From: Limnobacter sp.
GTDB lineage: Bacteria; Pseudomonadota; Gammaproteobacteria; Burkholderiales; Burkholderiaceae_B
Direction: 5' to 3'
Assembly (NCBI GenBank): GCA_012032215.1
Contig: JAAURO010000094.1
Span: forward strand, 1-6,803
Length of the DNA stretch: 6,803 nucleotides
Part shown: positions 6,624-6,803 of the stretch, piece by piece
Layout: the number at the start of each line of letters is the position of its first letter
How positions within the stretch are numbered: the first letter of the stretch is position 1
The notes under the pieces: model-generated
What the model saw: only the letters and a program-made list of their open reading frames with translations
What the model was told of the DNA's origin: nothing
Database searches by the model: none
Made by a program: the position numbers and the translations under genes

Positions 6624-6803
6624 GCGACCGAGCTCGTGACGTTCGTGGACAACCACGACACTGGCTCCACTCAGGCACACTGGCGCTTCCCACGCCAGAA
6701 CCAAGCTCGAGGGCTACGTCTACCATCCTCACGCACCCCGGCCTGCCCACTGTCTTCTGGGAGCACCTGTACGAGGTCCGCCCCGCCTTCTGCGCACCAG
6801 CCT
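6624..6803 (+). pseudogene. GH13 alpha-amylase fragment, plant/algal type, frameshifted
   Basis: The plus strand encodes TELVTFVDNHDTGSTQAHW from about 6627, which contains conserved region IV of GH13 alpha-amylases, including the Asp of the NHD motif that stabilises the transition state. After a surplus base at about 6701-6702 the match continues as KLEGYVY, and after a second at about 6723-6724 as ILTHPGLPTVFWEHLY. This order and wording match the plant and algal subfamily of alpha-amylases (DNHDTGSTQ, then GYAYILTHPGIP). These enzymes hydrolyse alpha-1,4 bonds of starch. Only some 50 residues are visible, running off the window. GC content is about 60-67%. The fragment lies opposite in orientation to purL and begins where purL homology stops in mid-gene, so it is best read as foreign sequence joined at a contig end. 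The bases after HLY (GAG then GTCCGC) might be an exon end, but that is a guess. Confidence 0.75.

Noticed and set aside
1..6803. CRISPR array, toxin-antitoxin pair, defence system or retron
   Set aside because: No regularly spaced repeats, no paired small genes and no related protein motifs were seen on either strand.

Overview
The window is mostly a housekeeping stretch of a betaproteobacterial chromosome, probably Burkholderiales. The protein families and the uvrC-pgsA-tRNA order fit that placement, and base composition in the sampled core is about 53% GC. No genus can be fixed from sequence alone. All recognisable core genes are on the minus strand, so they read from right to left: purL (C-terminal part), a family 5 uracil-DNA glycosylase, uvrC, pgsA and tRNA-Ser(UGA), closed by a clear rho-independent terminator.

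Layout from left to right. Positions 1 to about 234 hold the left part of an IS5-family insertion sequence that runs off the window. Its transposase N-terminus carries a one-base frameshift in an A-run. Positions 235-480 form an AT-rich (about 37% GC) stretch with one short unrecognised minus-strand ORF and a perfect 10-bp inverted repeat. Positions 488-525 are the terminator of the tRNA gene, 574-663 is tRNA-Ser(UGA) with encoded CCA, and 674-702 is its promoter. Then come pgsA (749-1324), uvrC (1382-3352) and the uracil-DNA glycosylase (3349-3980, possibly starting at 4136), whose stop codon overlaps the uvrC start in an ATGA. The purL 3' part runs from 4141 upwards.

The right end is not ordinary. 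From about 6440 the GC content jumps from about 53% to above 70%. The purL reading frame is interrupted twice by single-base insertions. At about 6620 the purL homology stops in mid-gene and is replaced by a plus-strand fragment of a plant/algal-type GH13 alpha-amylase, itself frameshifted twice. This looks like a chimeric, low-quality contig end joining betaproteobacterial DNA to high-GC DNA, plausibly from an alga or another organism in the same sample. It is less likely to be a natural locus.

Functionally, purL serves de novo purine synthesis. The glycosylase and uvrC are base-excision and nucleotide-excision repair functions that look translationally coupled. pgsA makes the precursor of phosphatidylglycerol. 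I did not find a previously undescribed system. The points worth checking are the chimeric end, the clustered indels, the coupled repair gene pair and the IS-bounded AT-rich stretch beside the tRNA.
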